Below are positions 30,273 to 39,322 of a stretch of DNA of 64,000 bases, piece after piece. The notes below the pieces were generated by a model. That model did no database searches. It saw nothing but the letters and a program-made list of their open reading frames with translations, and was not told where the DNA came from. The stretch's first letter is position 1, and each line of letters begins with the position of its first letter. The DNA is from Pseudomonas mucidolens (lineage in GTDB: Bacteria > Pseudomonadota > Gammaproteobacteria > Pseudomonadales > Pseudomonadaceae): positions 1,612,001 to 1,676,000 of the forward strand of contig NZ_LT629802.1 of the NCBI RefSeq assembly GCF_900106045.1, given 5' to 3'. The position numbers were made by a program, and so were the translations under genes.

Positions 30273-33193
30273 CAGGCAGCTCCTTCTGGCGTGGCAACGA
30301 CTTTCGTCTGGCTGCCGGGTTTATGGGCACGTACCGATTGGTGACCCAGTGCGGTGAGTATCAGCAGGGTCGAGCCGACCACCATGGCGTACACGCCGAC
30401 ATCGAAGAGCAAGGCGCTGGCGATATGCAGGTCGCCCAACACCGGCACGGAGAGATGCAGGGTGTGTGTGGTGAGGAAGGGATAGCCGAAGAACAAGGCG
30501 CCCAATCCGGTCAACGTCGCCGCCAGCAGGCCGAAACCCATCCAGCGTATCGGTCGCAGACTCATCTGGGCTTCGACCCATTGGGTGCCGGCGACCATGT
30601 ATTGCAGGATAAACGCCACCGACATCACCAGACCGGCAACAAAACCACCGCCCGGCTGATTGTGGCCGCGCATGAACAGGTAGAACGAGACCACCAGGGC
30701 AATCGGCAGCAACAGGCGCACGAGCACCGCCGGCACCATCATGAAGCCCAGGGCGGTGTCGCTGGCATGACGCGGGTTGACCAGGTCGGTCGCCACGTCC
30801 GGTGCCAACAGCCGCTGCTGCGTGGGCAGTTGCATACTCTCCTTCGGTGGGCGGAAACGGCGCAGCAACGCGTAGACGGTCAATGCCACGGCGCCCAGCA
30901 CGGTGATTTCGCCCAAGGTGTCAAAGCCACGGAAGTCCACCAGCATCACATTCACCACATTGCTGCCACCGCCTTCAGGCAAGGCGCGGCTGAGGTAGAA
31001 CGAGGATATGTCATTAGGCGTCTGGCGCGTCAGCATCGCGTAAGACAACAGTGCCATGCCGCCGCCGACGGTAGCGGACAGCAGAAAGTCGCGCACGCGG
31101 CGGATGCGTGCCTTGCGCAAGGAGTTGGGCAAGGGCGCCACCTCTTCGATCCGCCGGGGCAGCCAGCGCAGGCCCAGCAGGATCAGCACCGTGGTCACCA
31201 CCTCGACCGCCAGTTGCGTCAGCGCCAGGTCCGGCGCGGAGAACCAGACAAAGGTCACACAGGTCATCAGGCCGCAGACACTGACCATGGTCAGGGCCGC
31301 CAGACGGTGATACTTGGCTTGCCAGGCGGCGCCCAGGGCGCAGGCAATTGCCAGCAGCCACAAGGTGACAAATACGATAGAACCGGGAATTTTCGGCCGT
31401 TCGCCCCAGGTCAGACCACCGTTCAGCATCGGGATCATCCCGGCGACCACGGCGACCAGCACCAGCAGGAACAACTGAGCCTGCAAGCGCTTGGTGCTGA
31501 CGCGTTTTTCGATCCTGCGCGCACCGCGCATCATTACCACAAGGCAACGCTCGAACATGCGCTTGCCATTGAAGTAGCTGATGATCGGCGGGTATTTGAA
31601 ACGCCCGCGCTTGAGTTGCTTGCGCAGCAGCAGGTAAAGCACCACGCCGCCGGACATGGCCACCATGCTCATGATCATGGGGGCGTTCCAGCCGTGCCAG
31701 ATCGCCAGGCTGTACTCGGGCAGCACGCCGCCGACGACGGGCAGCGCGGCAGCGGCGAGAATCGAACCCACCACCTGGGCCGGGAAAATCCCCACCAGCA
31801 GGCAGGTGAACACCAGCAGTTCCACCGGCGCGCGCATCCAGCGTGGTGGTTCGTGCGGGGTATGCGGCAGGTCGTTGGCGGCCGGGCCGAAGAACACGTC
31901 CACGGTGAAACGCAGGGCGTAGGCCACGCTGAAAGTACCCGCGATTGTCGCGACCACCGGCAAGGCGAATTCCACCCACTGGGTCGAGGAGATAAACACC
32001 GTTTCAGCGAAAAACATTTCCTTGGACAGGAAGCCATTGAGCAACGGCACTCCGGCCATGGAGGCGCTGGCTACCATGGCGAGGGTCGCGGTAAACGGAA
32101 TCAACCGCACCAGGCCACTGAGCTTGCGGATATCCCGCGTGCCGCTTTCGTGATCGATGATGCCCGCGGCCATGAACAGCGAGGCTTTGAAGGTGGCATG
32201 GTTGAGAATATGAAACACCGCCGCGACCGCGGCCAGCGGGCTGTTGAGCCCCAATAGCAGAGTAATCAGGCCGAGGTGGCTGATGGTGGAGTAGGCCAGC
32301 AGGCCCTTGAGATCGTTCTGGAACATTGCGCAATACGCGCCGAGCAACAGGGTCAGGGCGCCGGCGCCGCCGACAATCCAAAACCATTCTTCACTGCCCG
32401 ACAATGAGGGCCACAGGCGGGCCAGCAAGAACACGCCGGCCTTCACCATCGTTGCCGAGTGCAAGTACGCCGAGACCGGCGTTGGCGCGGCCATGGCGTG
32501 GGGGAGCCAGAAGTGGAAGGGGAATTGGGCGCTTTTACTCAAGGCGCCGATCAGAATCAATGTCAGCAGGACGGGGTACAGGGCGTGGGCACGGATCTGG
32601 TCACCGGCGGCCAGCACCAGATCCAGATCGTAACTGCCGACGACATGGCCGAGCAGCATCACCCCCGCGAGCAGGCACAGGCCGCCCGCACCGGTCACCA
32701 TCAACGCCATATACGCGCCACGGCGCGCATCGGAACGGTGGTGCCAATAGCCGATCAACAGGAACGAGAACAGGCTGGTCAGTTCCCAGAAAAACACGAT
32801 CTGGATCACGTTGCCGGAAATCACCAGGCCCAGCATGGCCCCCATGAACGCCAGGAAAAACGCGAAAAAACGCGGCACCGGGTCGTCCGGCGACATGTAA
32901 TAGCGGGCATACAGCGATACCAGGCTGCCAATGCCCAACACCAGCATCGAGAACAGCCAGGCAAAGCCATCCATGCGCAGCACGAGGTTCAAGCCCAGGC
33001 TGGGTAACCAAAAGAACTCCTCGCGAATCACACCACCGTGGGCGATCTGCGGGTAGAGCAGGGCGACTTGCACTGTTCCGGCCAAGGCCACGAGACCGGC
33101 CAGCAAAGACTCGGTGTTACGTGCGTTGTGCGGCAGCAAGGCCGCCAGACAGCTGCCGATAAAAGGCAGAAGCAGTAGAACTATCAGAGACAT
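30272..33193 (-). CDS. mnhA: Mrp-type cation/H+ antiporter subunit A with fused subunit B domain
   Basis: 973 residues, first gene of the operon. Residues 1 to about 780 are the NuoL-like A subunit, with FFWELTSLFSFLLIGYWHH, ALSKSAQFPFHFWLPHAMAA and YSTISHLGLITLLLGL. The C-terminal part, roughly residues 790-945, is the MnhB domain (LVRLLLPIALVVSFYLFMRG, then GGGFVAGLVMSVAFILQYM). In Bacillus these are separate MrpA and MrpB; the fusion is the norm in Pseudomonas Sha and rhizobial PhaAB systems, giving a six-gene instead of seven-gene operon. The complex exports Na+ or K+ in exchange for H+ for pH and salt tolerance. Confidence 0.95.
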   Translation of the reverse strand: MSLIVLLLLPFIGSCLAALLPHNARNTESLLAGLVALAGTVQVALLYPQIAHGGVIREEFFWLPSLGLNLVLRMDGFAWLFSMLVLGIGSLVSLYARYYMSPDDPVPRFFAFFLAFMGAMLGLVISGNVIQIVFFWELTSLFSFLLIGYWHHRSDARRGAYMALMVTGAGGLCLLAGVMLLGHVVGSYDLDLVLAAGDQIRAHALYPVLLTLILIGALSKSAQFPFHFWLPHAMAAPTPVSAYLHSATMVKAGVFLLARLWPSLSGSEEWFWIVGGAGALTLLLGAYCAMFQNDLKGLLAYSTISHLGLITLLLGLNSPLAAVAAVFHILNHATFKASLFMAAGIIDHESGTRDIRKLSGLVRLIPFTATLAMVASASMAGVPLLNGFLSKEMFFAETVFISSTQWVEFALPVVATIAGTFSVAYALRFTVDVFFGPAANDLPHTPHEPPRWMRAPVELLVFTCLLVGIFPAQVVGSILAAAALPVVGGVLPEYSLAIWHGWNAPMIMSMVAMSGGVVLYLLLRKQLKRGRFKYPPIISYFNGKRMFERCLVVMMRGARRIEKRVSTKRLQAQLFLLVLVAVVAGMIPMLNGGLTWGERPKIPGSIVFVTLWLLAIACALGAAWQAKYHRLAALTMVSVCGLMTCVTFVWFSAPDLALTQLAVEVVTTVLILLGLRWLPRRIEEVAPLPNSLRKARIRRVRDFLLSATVGGGMALLSYAMLTRQTPNDISSFYLSRALPEGGGSNVVNVMLVDFRGFDTLGEITVLGAVALTVYALLRRFRPPKESMQLPTQQRLLAPDVATDLVNPRHASDTALGFMMVPAVLVRLLLPIALVVSFYLFMRGHNQPGGGFVAGLVMSVAFILQYMVAGTQWVEAQMSLRPIRWMGFGLLAATLTGLGALFFGYPFLTTHTLHLSVPVLGDLHIASALLFDVGVYAMVVGSTLLILTALGHQSVRAHKPGSQTKVVATPEGAA

Positions 33194-33352
33194 AGGCTTC
33201 TAATCTGCGGTGATTTGGGATGCATCATACGTGCCGGATTGATGATTACCAAACGGCAACCTGTGGCAGGATCCTACAAAGTAAGTCGAAGATTCGCATA
33301 TGAGACTGTAGAAACGAGGTGTTCCCCTTGCACCTGCACGAGGAATTAGGCG

Positions 33353-34279
33353 TCAGCCCTGACGCTCTTGTTCCAATTTATTTTCCAGCGAGACGGCTTT
33401 CTGCCCACGAGTCTTGATCTCACTGACAATCACCGCCAGCACAATCAGCGCCGCTCCGAGCATGGCAAAGGGTGGAAATCGCTCGCCGGCAATACGCCCG
33501 ATGACCCCGGCCCACACCGGCTCACCGGCATAGATCAGGGTCGCGCGGGTAGGGGAGACGCTTTTCTGAGCCCAGTTCATCGCCAATTGAATCACCGCAC
33601 TGCTCATCCCGAGCCCCACGGCGGTGAACAGCAGCAACCAGGAAAACCCCGGCAGCGCCTCGCCCATGGGCACCACCATCAGGAACGACAACAGTGACGC
33701 CGTGCTCAGTTGCACCAAAGTCACACGGCGGATATCTACGTGTCCGGCGTACGCGCTGATCAGAATTATCTCGGCGGCAATCGCAATCGCGCCGATCAAT
33801 GTGGCGATTTCGCCAGGGCTGAAATTCAGCGCTGCCCCGGCGGGTCCGGTCAACAACATGAGGCCGGCGAACGCCAGCATGATGCCGATGCTCGGCATCA
33901 AGCCCGGACGCCGCCCCAGCACCACCCACTGCAACAGCGGTACGAAAGGCACGTAGAGCGCGGTAATAAATGCCGACTGGCTGCTGAGAATTGTCTGCAG
34001 GCCAATCGTTTGCAAACCATAGCCAAACATGATCGCCGTGCCGATAAAGCAGCCGGCCTTCAGCTCGAGCAGGGTCAGGTTGCGCAACGTGCGTAGGGAA
34101 AGCAGGCCCACCACCAACGCCGCCGCTGCAAAACGCAGACCGACAAAAAACATCGGTCCGCTGACAGTCATGGCGTGTTGCACCAGAATAAAGGTGCCGC
34201 CCCATATCATGGTGATCAGCACCAGCACGCATTCGGCTTTACTGAAGCGTGAGAAAAACGAGGTGTTGGAGGTTGTCAT
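33353..34279 (-). CDS. EamA/DMT-superfamily transporter
   Basis: 308 residues from the ATG at 34279. About ten helices in two EamA repeats: the first opens CVLVLITMIWGGTFILVQHA and the second begins near ATLIGAIAIAAEIILISAYAG; the second repeat ends SPTRATLIYAGEPVWAGVIGRIAGE. Such proteins export or import small metabolites. It is divergent from an XRE-cupin regulator gene 92 bases away, which probably controls it. Confidence 0.88.
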   Translation of the reverse strand: MTTSNTSFFSRFSKAECVLVLITMIWGGTFILVQHAMTVSGPMFFVGLRFAAAALVVGLLSLRTLRNLTLLELKAGCFIGTAIMFGYGLQTIGLQTILSSQSAFITALYVPFVPLLQWVVLGRRPGLMPSIGIMLAFAGLMLLTGPAGAALNFSPGEIATLIGAIAIAAEIILISAYAGHVDIRRVTLVQLSTASLLSFLMVVPMGEALPGFSWLLLFTAVGLGMSSAVIQLAMNWAQKSVSPTRATLIYAGEPVWAGVIGRIAGERFPPFAMLGAALIVLAVIVSEIKTRGQKAVSLENKLEQERQG

Positions 34280-34334
34280 GGCGGCTCTGGTCTTGCACGG
34301 GGAAGGCGCGGAACGCACAATGCGCCGCAGCTGG

Positions 34335-34346
34335 GCAGTATACTGC
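34335..34346. promoter_or_regulatory. Candidate operator between EamA transporter and XRE-cupin regulator
   Basis: GCAGTATACTGC is a perfect 12-base palindrome in the 92-base divergent region. Its right part TACTGCGCAAA recurs as TAGTGCACAAA at 34370-34380, overlapping the GTG start of the regulator, 29 bases apart. This layout fits autoregulation but is not proven. Confidence 0.45.
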
Positions 34347-34371
34347 GCAAACCCACCGAGTGAGCAATATA

Positions 34372-34935
34372 GTGCACAAAGAAAATCCGCACCGGGCTTC
34401 CGTCCTGCAGCATGTCAGTCAAAACGTTCGCCGCTTGCGCCACGCCGCCGGGTTGAGCCAGACCGCCCTGTCTGAAACGTCTGGCGTCAGTCGGCGGATG
34501 TTGGTGGCGATCGAGGCGGGCGAAAAGAATGTCAGCCTGTCGACCCTTGATCGTGTGGCCGAAGCCCTGGACGTGGCTTTCAGTGACTTGATCCAGGCCC
34601 CGGACATCCTCGACCATAGTCGCATCAACGAGTTGGCGTGGGCGGGCGAGATTGCGGGGAGCAAGGCCGTCTTGCTGGCCAAGGCCACCGCCCGACGCGA
34701 AGTCGAGTTGTGGGAGTGGCGCTTGGAGCCCGGCGACCGCTATTGCCCGGACCCCGACCCGGAAAGTTGGAGCGTGCAGTTGTTTGTCTTCGAAGGCTGC
34801 TTGACGCTGGTGGTGGGGGAGGCCGAAACGCTTGTCGGTAGCGGCGAGTTCTTCATGTTCGCCAGCCACCTGCCCCACGTCTATCGCAACGAGGGCGACG
34901 TGGCCGTACGCTTTGTGCGCAATGTGGTGATCTAG
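34372..34935 (+). CDS. XRE-family regulator with C-terminal cupin domain
   Basis: 187 residues from the GTG at 34372. An N-terminal XRE helix-turn-helix (about 10-65) has RLRHAAGLSQTALSETSGVS and SLSTLDRVAEALDV. A cupin domain fills about 95-185 (VQLFVFEGCLTLVVGE then LPHVYRNEGDVAVRF). This architecture senses a small metabolite and represses or activates a neighbouring transporter gene. Divergent from the EamA gene; its last four bases overlap the convergent cupin gene. Confidence 0.85.
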   Translation: MHKENPHRASVLQHVSQNVRRLRHAAGLSQTALSETSGVSRRMLVAIEAGEKNVSLSTLDRVAEALDVAFSDLIQAPDILDHSRINELAWAGEIAGSKAVLLAKATARREVELWEWRLEPGDRYCPDPDPESWSVQLFVFEGCLTLVVGEAETLVGSGEFFMFASHLPHVYRNEGDVAVRFVRNVVI

Positions 34936-35318
34936 ATCCACACATCGTTGCGCATGGTCCGTTCTCCGCCTTGATCGCCGGTGTTCAGCACGCCGCAAGG
35001 CTCCACCAGCAACAACCTGACGGGTGTTTCGGCGTAGGGCTTGTGCTCCACCCCTTTGGGCACCACGAACATCTCGCCTTCGTTAAGCGTCACGGCACCG
35101 TCACGAAAATCAATGCGCAGCGTGCCGCCCAGGACGATAAACGTTTCATCGGTATCGGCGTGGCTGTGCCAGATAAAGTCGCCCTCGATCTTTACCACCT
35201 TGAATTGGTAGTCGTTCATCTGAGCGATGACTTTGGGTGTCCACTGTTCGCTGAACAGCGCGTACTTCTGTACGAAGTTGATAGCGGTGTAGCGCGAGGA
35301 AATCGTTTCTTCAGGCAT
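34932..35318 (-). CDS. Single-domain cupin protein
   Basis: 128 residues. The cupin motifs are WHSHADTDETFIVLGGTLRI (His, His, Glu metal ligands) and VPKGVEHKPYAE. The small soluble barrel could bind a metal and isomerise or bind a metabolite; the substrate is unknown. It overlaps the XRE-cupin gene tail to tail by four bases. Confidence 0.85.
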   Translation of the reverse strand: MPEETISSRYTAINFVQKYALFSEQWTPKVIAQMNDYQFKVVKIEGDFIWHSHADTDETFIVLGGTLRIDFRDGAVTLNEGEMFVVPKGVEHKPYAETPVRLLLVEPCGVLNTGDQGGERTMRNDVWI

Positions 35319-35414
35319 TGCAGGTACTCACAGGTTCATAGGTCCAAGCCTGACGTTAAGCGCAATCTGGCGGCGGGTATTGCATGATCGTGCAGCGCCT
35401 GTAAGCGTCAATGT

Positions 35415-36758
35415 CTACCCCGCAAACACCTTGAGCCGCAGATTCAGGCGCAGGCCAGGGTGGGCGTTTTCTGCCCACACTTGGCCACCTTGCAAGTGCA
35501 CGATGCTGCGCGCGATTGACAGGCCGAGGCCGTAACCGTCTCCGCCAGGTCGTGCGATGTTGAGCCGGGTGAACGGCAGGAAGATCTGTTCCAGTTGCTC
35601 GGCTGCGATCCCTGGCCCCTGGTCTTCAATGCGCAGGTGCCAGTATTCGCCGTCGCGGGAGCCGGACAAGCACACCACACCGTCTTCCGGTGAGTGCCGG
35701 ATCGCATTGCGCAGGATATTTTCCAGGGCCTGGGCCAGGCCATTGAGGTTGCCGAGCACACGGCAGTTGACCGGCAATTGGCAGGGCAGGCGCTCGGGTG
35801 ACCAGCCGCTTTCAAAGCATGCGTCTTCACGCAACAGGTCCCACAGGGATTCCATTTCCACCGCTTCAACCGGCAGCGTCGGGCGTTCGGTGTCCAGCCA
35901 CACCAGTTCCAGGGTGCTGCCGATCAGCCGTTCCATGCCTTGCACTTCGCGCTCCAGGCGTTGGCGCAAGGCCACCGCGTCAGGCTCGCGTTCGCCGGCT
36001 ACCCGCAGCCGGCTCAAGGGTGTGCGCAGTTCATGGGACAAGTCGCGCAGCAAACGGCGTTGCAGCGCCACGGTGCTTTCCAGGCGTTCGGCCATATGGT
36101 CGAAGGCCCGGCCCAACTCACCCAGTTCGTCACCGCGCCGGGTCACGCCGGGGCCCACTCGCGAGGCCAGGTCGCCCGCGCTCAAGGCGTTGGCCTGGCG
36201 CCGCAGGATCACCAGCGGCGAGATCAACACCCGGTACAGCAGCGTGCCAAATAACAGGGCCAGGAGCGCTAGCAATACCTGCTGCAGCAAAAGGTTCCAC
36301 AGCCCCAGGTGCCGGCGGGGGTCGAGGTGCATCGGCAGTTCCATCACCAGGCGCGATGTGTCGTCGCTGAACGGCACATACAGAGTGGGCCGGCTACCGG
36401 GTCGTCCCAGCCATCCAGTGATCTCGCGCACGAAATCCAGCTTGAGCCGTTCGGCGTCATTCAATGGCACGGAGGACACTGATGCGTGCCGTTCGTTGAC
36501 CACCACGGCCCAGACCTGCTCGCGTTCGCGCAAGACCCGCAGGAACTCATCGACGCCCGCGGCGCCGTGTTCACGCCAGGCCGCTTCAGCCTGTTGCGCG
36601 TAATCCAGCAGGATTTGCCGGGACGGCGCCGGCAAGTGCGCCGTGGCGTGATAAAGACGCTGGCTCAGGTCCACTTGCAAACTGACCACCAGCAGGCAAA
36701 ACACCGCCAGTACGCCCGTCAGTTTCCACAGTAACGAGTGCCGATTGGGCAGCTTCAT
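35415..36758 (-). CDS. Two-component sensor histidine kinase
   Basis: 447 residues. Membrane segments at about 10-30 and 157-178 bracket a periplasmic domain of about 125 residues; a HAMP linker follows (about 180-232). The H box DLSHELRTPLSRLR contains His242; the N box reads NILRNAIRHSP, followed by DQGPGI and GYGLGLSIARSIV. It is coupled to the upstream response regulator by an ATGA overlap. Overall it resembles the PfeS/CpxA-like group, but I cannot name the signal. Confidence 0.92.
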   Translation of the reverse strand: MKLPNRHSLLWKLTGVLAVFCLLVVSLQVDLSQRLYHATAHLPAPSRQILLDYAQQAEAAWREHGAAGVDEFLRVLREREQVWAVVVNERHASVSSVPLNDAERLKLDFVREITGWLGRPGSRPTLYVPFSDDTSRLVMELPMHLDPRRHLGLWNLLLQQVLLALLALLFGTLLYRVLISPLVILRRQANALSAGDLASRVGPGVTRRGDELGELGRAFDHMAERLESTVALQRRLLRDLSHELRTPLSRLRVAGEREPDAVALRQRLEREVQGMERLIGSTLELVWLDTERPTLPVEAVEMESLWDLLREDACFESGWSPERLPCQLPVNCRVLGNLNGLAQALENILRNAIRHSPEDGVVCLSGSRDGEYWHLRIEDQGPGIAAEQLEQIFLPFTRLNIARPGGDGYGLGLSIARSIVHLQGGQVWAENAHPGLRLNLRLKVFAG

Positions 36759-37474
36759 GGCGCCAGCCGCGTCAACATGTAGCCGGTACTCCTGACCGTC
36801 TCCACACGCCCGGCGGTGTAGCCGATGGCGTGCAACTTGCGCCGAATACGGCTGACATGCATGTCCAGGCTGCGATCATGCCGTGCATAGGCACGGTGCA
36901 TGACTTGCTGATAAAGGAAGGCCTTGCTCAACACTTCGTCGACATGCGCGACCAGGGTTTCCAATATCCGATATTCGGTGGTGGTCAGGTCGGCCCATTC
37001 GCCCTCCAGGCTGACATCGGCCCGTTGCTGGTCAAATGCCAGTTGTGGATCCGCATGGCTGGCGGTGTCTGGCGTTGCATGTTCGTAGGCCACGCGACGC
37101 AGGATGGCATCGATGCGCACATCCATTTCAAGCATGCTGAACGGCTTGGGCAGGTAATCATCGGCGCCCTGGCTGAAGCCGGTGATGCGATCCTGCTCGG
37201 CACCCAGCGCCGACATGAGAATCACGGGCACGCGTTGATGGCGACGCAGTTGTGCGAGCACTTCCAGGCCGCTGCCGCCGGGCAGCATGATGTCCATGAG
37301 AATCAGGTCAAAGGTGTTGCAGCGCACCAGGTCGGCGATTTCGCCAGCATGCTGGCGCAAGGTGACCTCGAAACCCCGCTGGCCGAGGTGGTTGTGCAAA
37401 TGAGCGGCGAGCACTGGATCATCCTCGACAGCCAGAATGCGTCGTGGAGCGGCGGAGGAGTGGAGGGCGTGCAT
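36755..37474 (-). CDS. OmpR-family response regulator
   Basis: 239 residues from the ATG at 37474 (AGGAAG upstream); an upstream in-frame extension to 37534 has no ribosome site. The receiver has Asp18-Asp19, phosphoacceptor Asp61 (DLILMDIMLPGGSG) and YLPKPF. The winged-helix domain ends SLDMHVSRIRRKL and VRSTGYMLTRLAP. Partner of the kinase immediately downstream. Confidence 0.93.
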   Translation of the reverse strand: MHALHSSAAPRRILAVEDDPVLAAHLHNHLGQRGFEVTLRQHAGEIADLVRCNTFDLILMDIMLPGGSGLEVLAQLRRHQRVPVILMSALGAEQDRITGFSQGADDYLPKPFSMLEMDVRIDAILRRVAYEHATPDTASHADPQLAFDQQRADVSLEGEWADLTTTEYRILETLVAHVDEVLSKAFLYQQVMHRAYARHDRSLDMHVSRIRRKLHAIGYTAGRVETVRSTGYMLTRLAP

Positions 37475-37565
37475 GGGGACTTCCTGCGAATGCGAATGTT
37501 TCCAAGTTGTGCATTCTGGCAAAAGTCCCGGCATATTCCTATTGGTTGCGGTTTATTGCCCTACG

Positions 37566-37868
37566 TCATGGCCGTTGCGGCTTGACTGAACTCCCGAACG
37601 TATTGCCCATCCGCACGCTGGTCGCAGCCGGGGTCGACAGCCCGATCTGGTGTGGCGCTCGCTTGTGCACCTCGATCTTCTGCGCTTCACGGTTTTTCTG
37701 CGTGGCCTTTGCCCCCTGCGGGTTATTGCCCATTTGCTGGCTCAGACAGGCATAGTCCGGCGCCTTGTAGCCACCGACATTGGCTTCGACACAGCCGGCA
37801 GGCGCCTCCTCGGCGTGCACCACCAGCGGCAAGCCCAAACATATTAAAAAAACCGCAAAGCGTTTCAT
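37566..37868 (-). CDS. Small periplasmic protein of unknown function
   Basis: 100 residues from the ATG at 37868 (AGGAGG five bases upstream), with a signal peptide MKRFAVFLICLGLPLVVHA. The mature part has two cysteines in GCVEANVGGYKAPDYACLSQ, then a basic, Gln/Asn-rich tail ending in TSVRMGNTFGSSVKPQRP. The two cysteines could form a disulfide. It is 91 bases upstream of, and on the same strand as, the two-component pair, so it may be part of that signalling unit. It is divergent from vreA. Confidence 0.75.
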   Translation of the reverse strand: MKRFAVFLICLGLPLVVHAEEAPAGCVEANVGGYKAPDYACLSQQMGNNPQGAKATQKNREAQKIEVHKRAPHQIGLSTPAATSVRMGNTFGSSVKPQRP

Positions 37869-38021
37869 CAGGCCTCCTGGCGGGCCCGAAGAGAGGGCCG
37901 ATATGAGCTTCAAGTCTAGCCCAGCGGAAGTGGCGAAAGCGTGATGTTTTTTTTGCCATCACCGTAACATCAGCTTCATAAACTGGCCTCAGGATGACGG
38001 TTTTCGCAGGACACGTCAGCC

Positions 38022-38750
38022 GTGCGGCAAAGCAAAGCAGGGGTCGAAGAGTGGGCCTGGAGGCGCACGCGCTGCTGCCTCGGCTTGCTGCTGGCCTGGA
38101 TGGTGTCGGACCTGTCGTGGGCAGCCTCCGCGGCGCAAGCCGAGGAGCGGCCGATCCTCAGACTGGATTTACCCGCGCAGAATCTCGCGCCGGCACTGGA
38201 AGCTTTCAGTCGTGCAACCGGCATGGCGGTATTGGTTGACCGGGAGTTGACCCGGGACCGACGTTCGCTCGGGGTACACGGGCGCTACAGCGCCCAACAG
38301 GCCTTGAGCCTGTTACTCACAGGGAGTGGCCTGATGGCGCGTTATGCTCGCAGCGATGCATTCACCTTGCAGGTGCCTGAGGTCAGCCGACCGGTTGAGA
38401 ACCGCGGGCTGACAGCCCGTGGCGCGGCGCGTATCAATCGCAGCTACGCGATGGTCTTGCAGCAAGCCATTGAATCAAGTTTGTGTGGTTCGCCGCTGAC
38501 CCGCCCCGGCAGTTTTCGCGCGCTGGTGCAGGTCTGGATCAACCGCGACGGAGTGATCGAATACAGCCGCCTGGTCAGCTCCACCGGCGACGGACGGCGC
38601 GATGAGGCGCTGATACGCAGGCTGGGCGCTACCCGGGTGGGGCGTCCGGCACCCAGTTCGCTGCGTTCGCCGTTCACCTTGCTTTTAATCCGCGAGACCA
38701 CAGGAAAAACCATGGAATGTACAGCGCGGAAAGGAGCTTCCAGGGCATGA
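38022..38750 (+). CDS. vreA: VreA-like STN-domain signalling protein without TonB-receptor barrel
   Basis: 242 residues from the GTG at 38022, with a hydrophobic signal segment CCLGLLLAWMVSDLSWAAS. An STN domain follows (about 45-115: LRLDLPAQNLAPALEAFSRA, then GVHGRYSAQQALSLLLTGSG), as at the N-terminus of signal-transducing TonB receptors and secretins. The second half looks like a TonB C-terminal-type fold (FRALVQVWINRDGVIEYSRL). There is no plug or beta-barrel, as described for P. aeruginosa VreA. It overlaps vreI by ATGA and is followed by vreR and the hxc genes in the same order as PA0674-PA0687. Confidence 0.85.
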   Translation: MRQSKAGVEEWAWRRTRCCLGLLLAWMVSDLSWAASAAQAEERPILRLDLPAQNLAPALEAFSRATGMAVLVDRELTRDRRSLGVHGRYSAQQALSLLLTGSGLMARYARSDAFTLQVPEVSRPVENRGLTARGAARINRSYAMVLQQAIESSLCGSPLTRPGSFRALVQVWINRDGVIEYSRLVSSTGDGRRDEALIRRLGATRVGRPAPSSLRSPFTLLLIRETTGKTMECTARKGASRA

Positions 38751-39292
38751 AAAACAGCGGGTACAGTCCGATGGTCAGCTTGTTCCTGGCTTCCTACGAG
38801 GACTTCAAGGTGCGTCTGCGCAAGCGTCTGGGCTCCGAGGACCTGGCCAACGACGTGTTGCACGAAACCTATCTGCGGGTCGACCGCATGGACATCCCGC
38901 CGAACCTGCAACAACCCAATGCCTACCTGTATCGCATAGCCTTGAACATCGCTGCCGACCGGCGCCAGGCCGATGCCCGATTGTTGACCGGCAGCGAAAT
39001 CGAAGAGCTGCTGCAAACCAGTGACGAAGCCCAGGATCCGTCGCGGGTGGTCGGCGGACAGAAAGAAATCCAATCCTTGCTTAAAGCGCTTTACGAACTG
39101 CCGGCGCGCCGGCGCAAGATCCTCATCGCGGCACGCCTGGAAGAGGCGCCACATCTGGAAATCAGCCAGCGGTTCGGCATTTCCACGCGTATGGTCGAGA
39201 AGGAAATCAAGGCGGCCTTGGGGTTCTGTGCTTTGCGTCTGGAAAGAAAAGTTATTCAGCGGTTCGGTCCCGGGGCCGGAAAACCGTCTTAG
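38747..39292 (+). CDS. vreI: ECF sigma factor, VreI-like
   Basis: 181 residues from the ATG at 38747, which overlaps the vreA stop. FecI-type extracytoplasmic-function sigma factor. Region 2 is SLFLASYEDFKVRLRKRLGS with LANDVLHETYLRV and PNAYLYRIALNIAADRR. Region 4 helix-turn-helix is LEISQRFGISTRMVEKEIKA. It should direct RNA polymerase to the hxc, exoprotein and exoprotein-transporter genes when released by VreR. An AAGGAG lies a little far upstream, and translational coupling to vreA is likely. Confidence 0.9.
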   Translation: MKNSGYSPMVSLFLASYEDFKVRLRKRLGSEDLANDVLHETYLRVDRMDIPPNLQQPNAYLYRIALNIAADRRQADARLLTGSEIEELLQTSDEAQDPSRVVGGQKEIQSLLKALYELPARRRKILIAARLEEAPHLEISQRFGISTRMVEKEIKAALGFCALRLERKVIQRFGPGAGKPS

Positions 39293-39322
39293 TGATGAGT
39301 CCCTGATAATCCGTGAGTACCC

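Noticed and set aside
30323..32257. 644-codon plus-strand frame
   Set aside because: Antisense shadow of the antiporter subunit A gene; the product is His/Gln/Arg-rich with no domain, whereas the minus-strand frame encodes the full NuoL-like protein.
37950..37985. Possible PHO box upstream of vreA (CCGTAAC-N4-GCTTCAT)
   Set aside because: Only four of seven matches in each half; PhoB control of vreA is plausible by analogy but this match is too weak to call.
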